Source: Candidatus Bipolaricaulota bacterium
GTDB lineage: Bacteria > Bipolaricaulota > Bipolaricaulia > UBA7950 > UBA9294
Reading direction: 5' to 3'
Assembly: GCA_015485945.1 (NCBI GenBank)
Contig: WFSM01000057.1
Span: 1 to 5,003, forward strand
DNA: 5,003 nt
Below the pieces are notes generated by a model. That model was not told the origin of the DNA, did not search any database, and saw only the letters and a list, made by a program, of their open reading frames with translations. Positions 4,906 through 5,003 of this stretch are shown here, piece after piece (the stretch's first letter is position 1; the number at the start of each line of letters is the position of its first letter). The position numbers and the translations under genes were made by a program.

Positions 4906-5003
4906 ATGGGGCAAGCGAGGAACATTTGCTTGCTGGGGCATTCCGGCTCCGGCAAAACCACCCTCGCCACTTCGTTACTGAAGAAAGGCGGCGTTAAGGA
5001 AGA
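4906..5003 (+). CDS. EF-G-like translational GTPase, N-terminal 32 residues only (runs off the right edge)
   Basis: Thirty-two codons are visible, starting MGQARNICLLGHSGSGKTTL and continuing 'ATSLLKKGGVKE'. A strand ending in 'LLGHSGSGKTT' within 10 residues of the start is a Walker A P-loop (GHSGSGKT). Together with 'LATSLLKKGGV' it matches the G-domain start of elongation factor G, where '(I)RNxxLVGHxGSGKTxLxExLL' followed by 'GAI' is usual. The HSGSGK form is common in EF-G-like paralogues (often named EF-G2) rather than the main fusA product, which usually has HIDAGKT. The gene starts 8 nt after AAGGGGG (4891-4897) and is divergent from iorAB. Another P-loop GTPase or ATPase cannot be excluded with so few residues. 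Confidence 0.65.
   Translation, partial: MGQARNICLLGHSGSGKTTLATSLLKKGGVKE

Overview
The window looks like bacterial chromosome. Genes are tightly packed, Shine-Dalgarno sites are strong, several promoters resemble sigma-70 sites, and one product has a lipoprotein signal peptide. Most of it is GC-rich: hand counts gave 55% at 1921-1980 and 67% at 3481-3540. An indolepyruvate:ferredoxin oxidoreductase points to an anaerobe that ferments or assimilates amino acids through ferredoxin. The phylum cannot be fixed from this sequence. No mobile element, RNA gene or CRISPR array was seen, and no gene-free stretch exceeds 300 bases.

Left block, minus strand, read right to left. A secreted calcineurin-type metallophosphoesterase (2129-1224) is followed by an AT-rich lipoprotein gene (1187-93) and then by the start of an MTH1187-type thiamine-binding protein (68 to beyond base 1). 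The lipoprotein is the most unusual gene here. It carries an Ig-like domain followed by a region that looks like the first periplasmic domain of SecD, without any SecD membrane part. It has no Shine-Dalgarno site, and a good promoter sits exactly where it would give a leaderless mRNA.

Middle, plus strand. A small MazG-type nucleotide pyrophosphohydrolase (2223-2540) diverges from the phosphoesterase. It converges on iorB, and their stop codons overlap by 4 bp.

Right block, minus strand. iorA (4728-3103) and iorB (3106-2537) form a translationally coupled pair with an ATGA overlap. They encode the two subunits that convert aryl-2-oxoacids to aryl-acyl-CoA and reduce ferredoxin. This IorA lacks the usual C-terminal two-cluster ferredoxin domain. 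It ends instead in a Lys/Arg-rich tail encoded by 12-bp tandem repeats.

Right edge, plus strand. An EF-G-like translational GTPase starts at 4906 and runs off the window. It is divergent from iorAB across 177 bp holding two opposed promoters and a perfect 8-bp inverted repeat between them.

Apart from the iorAB pair, the genes do not form one obvious pathway. Phosphoesterase plus MazG could be loosely connected through nucleotide metabolism, but the sequence does not prove this.
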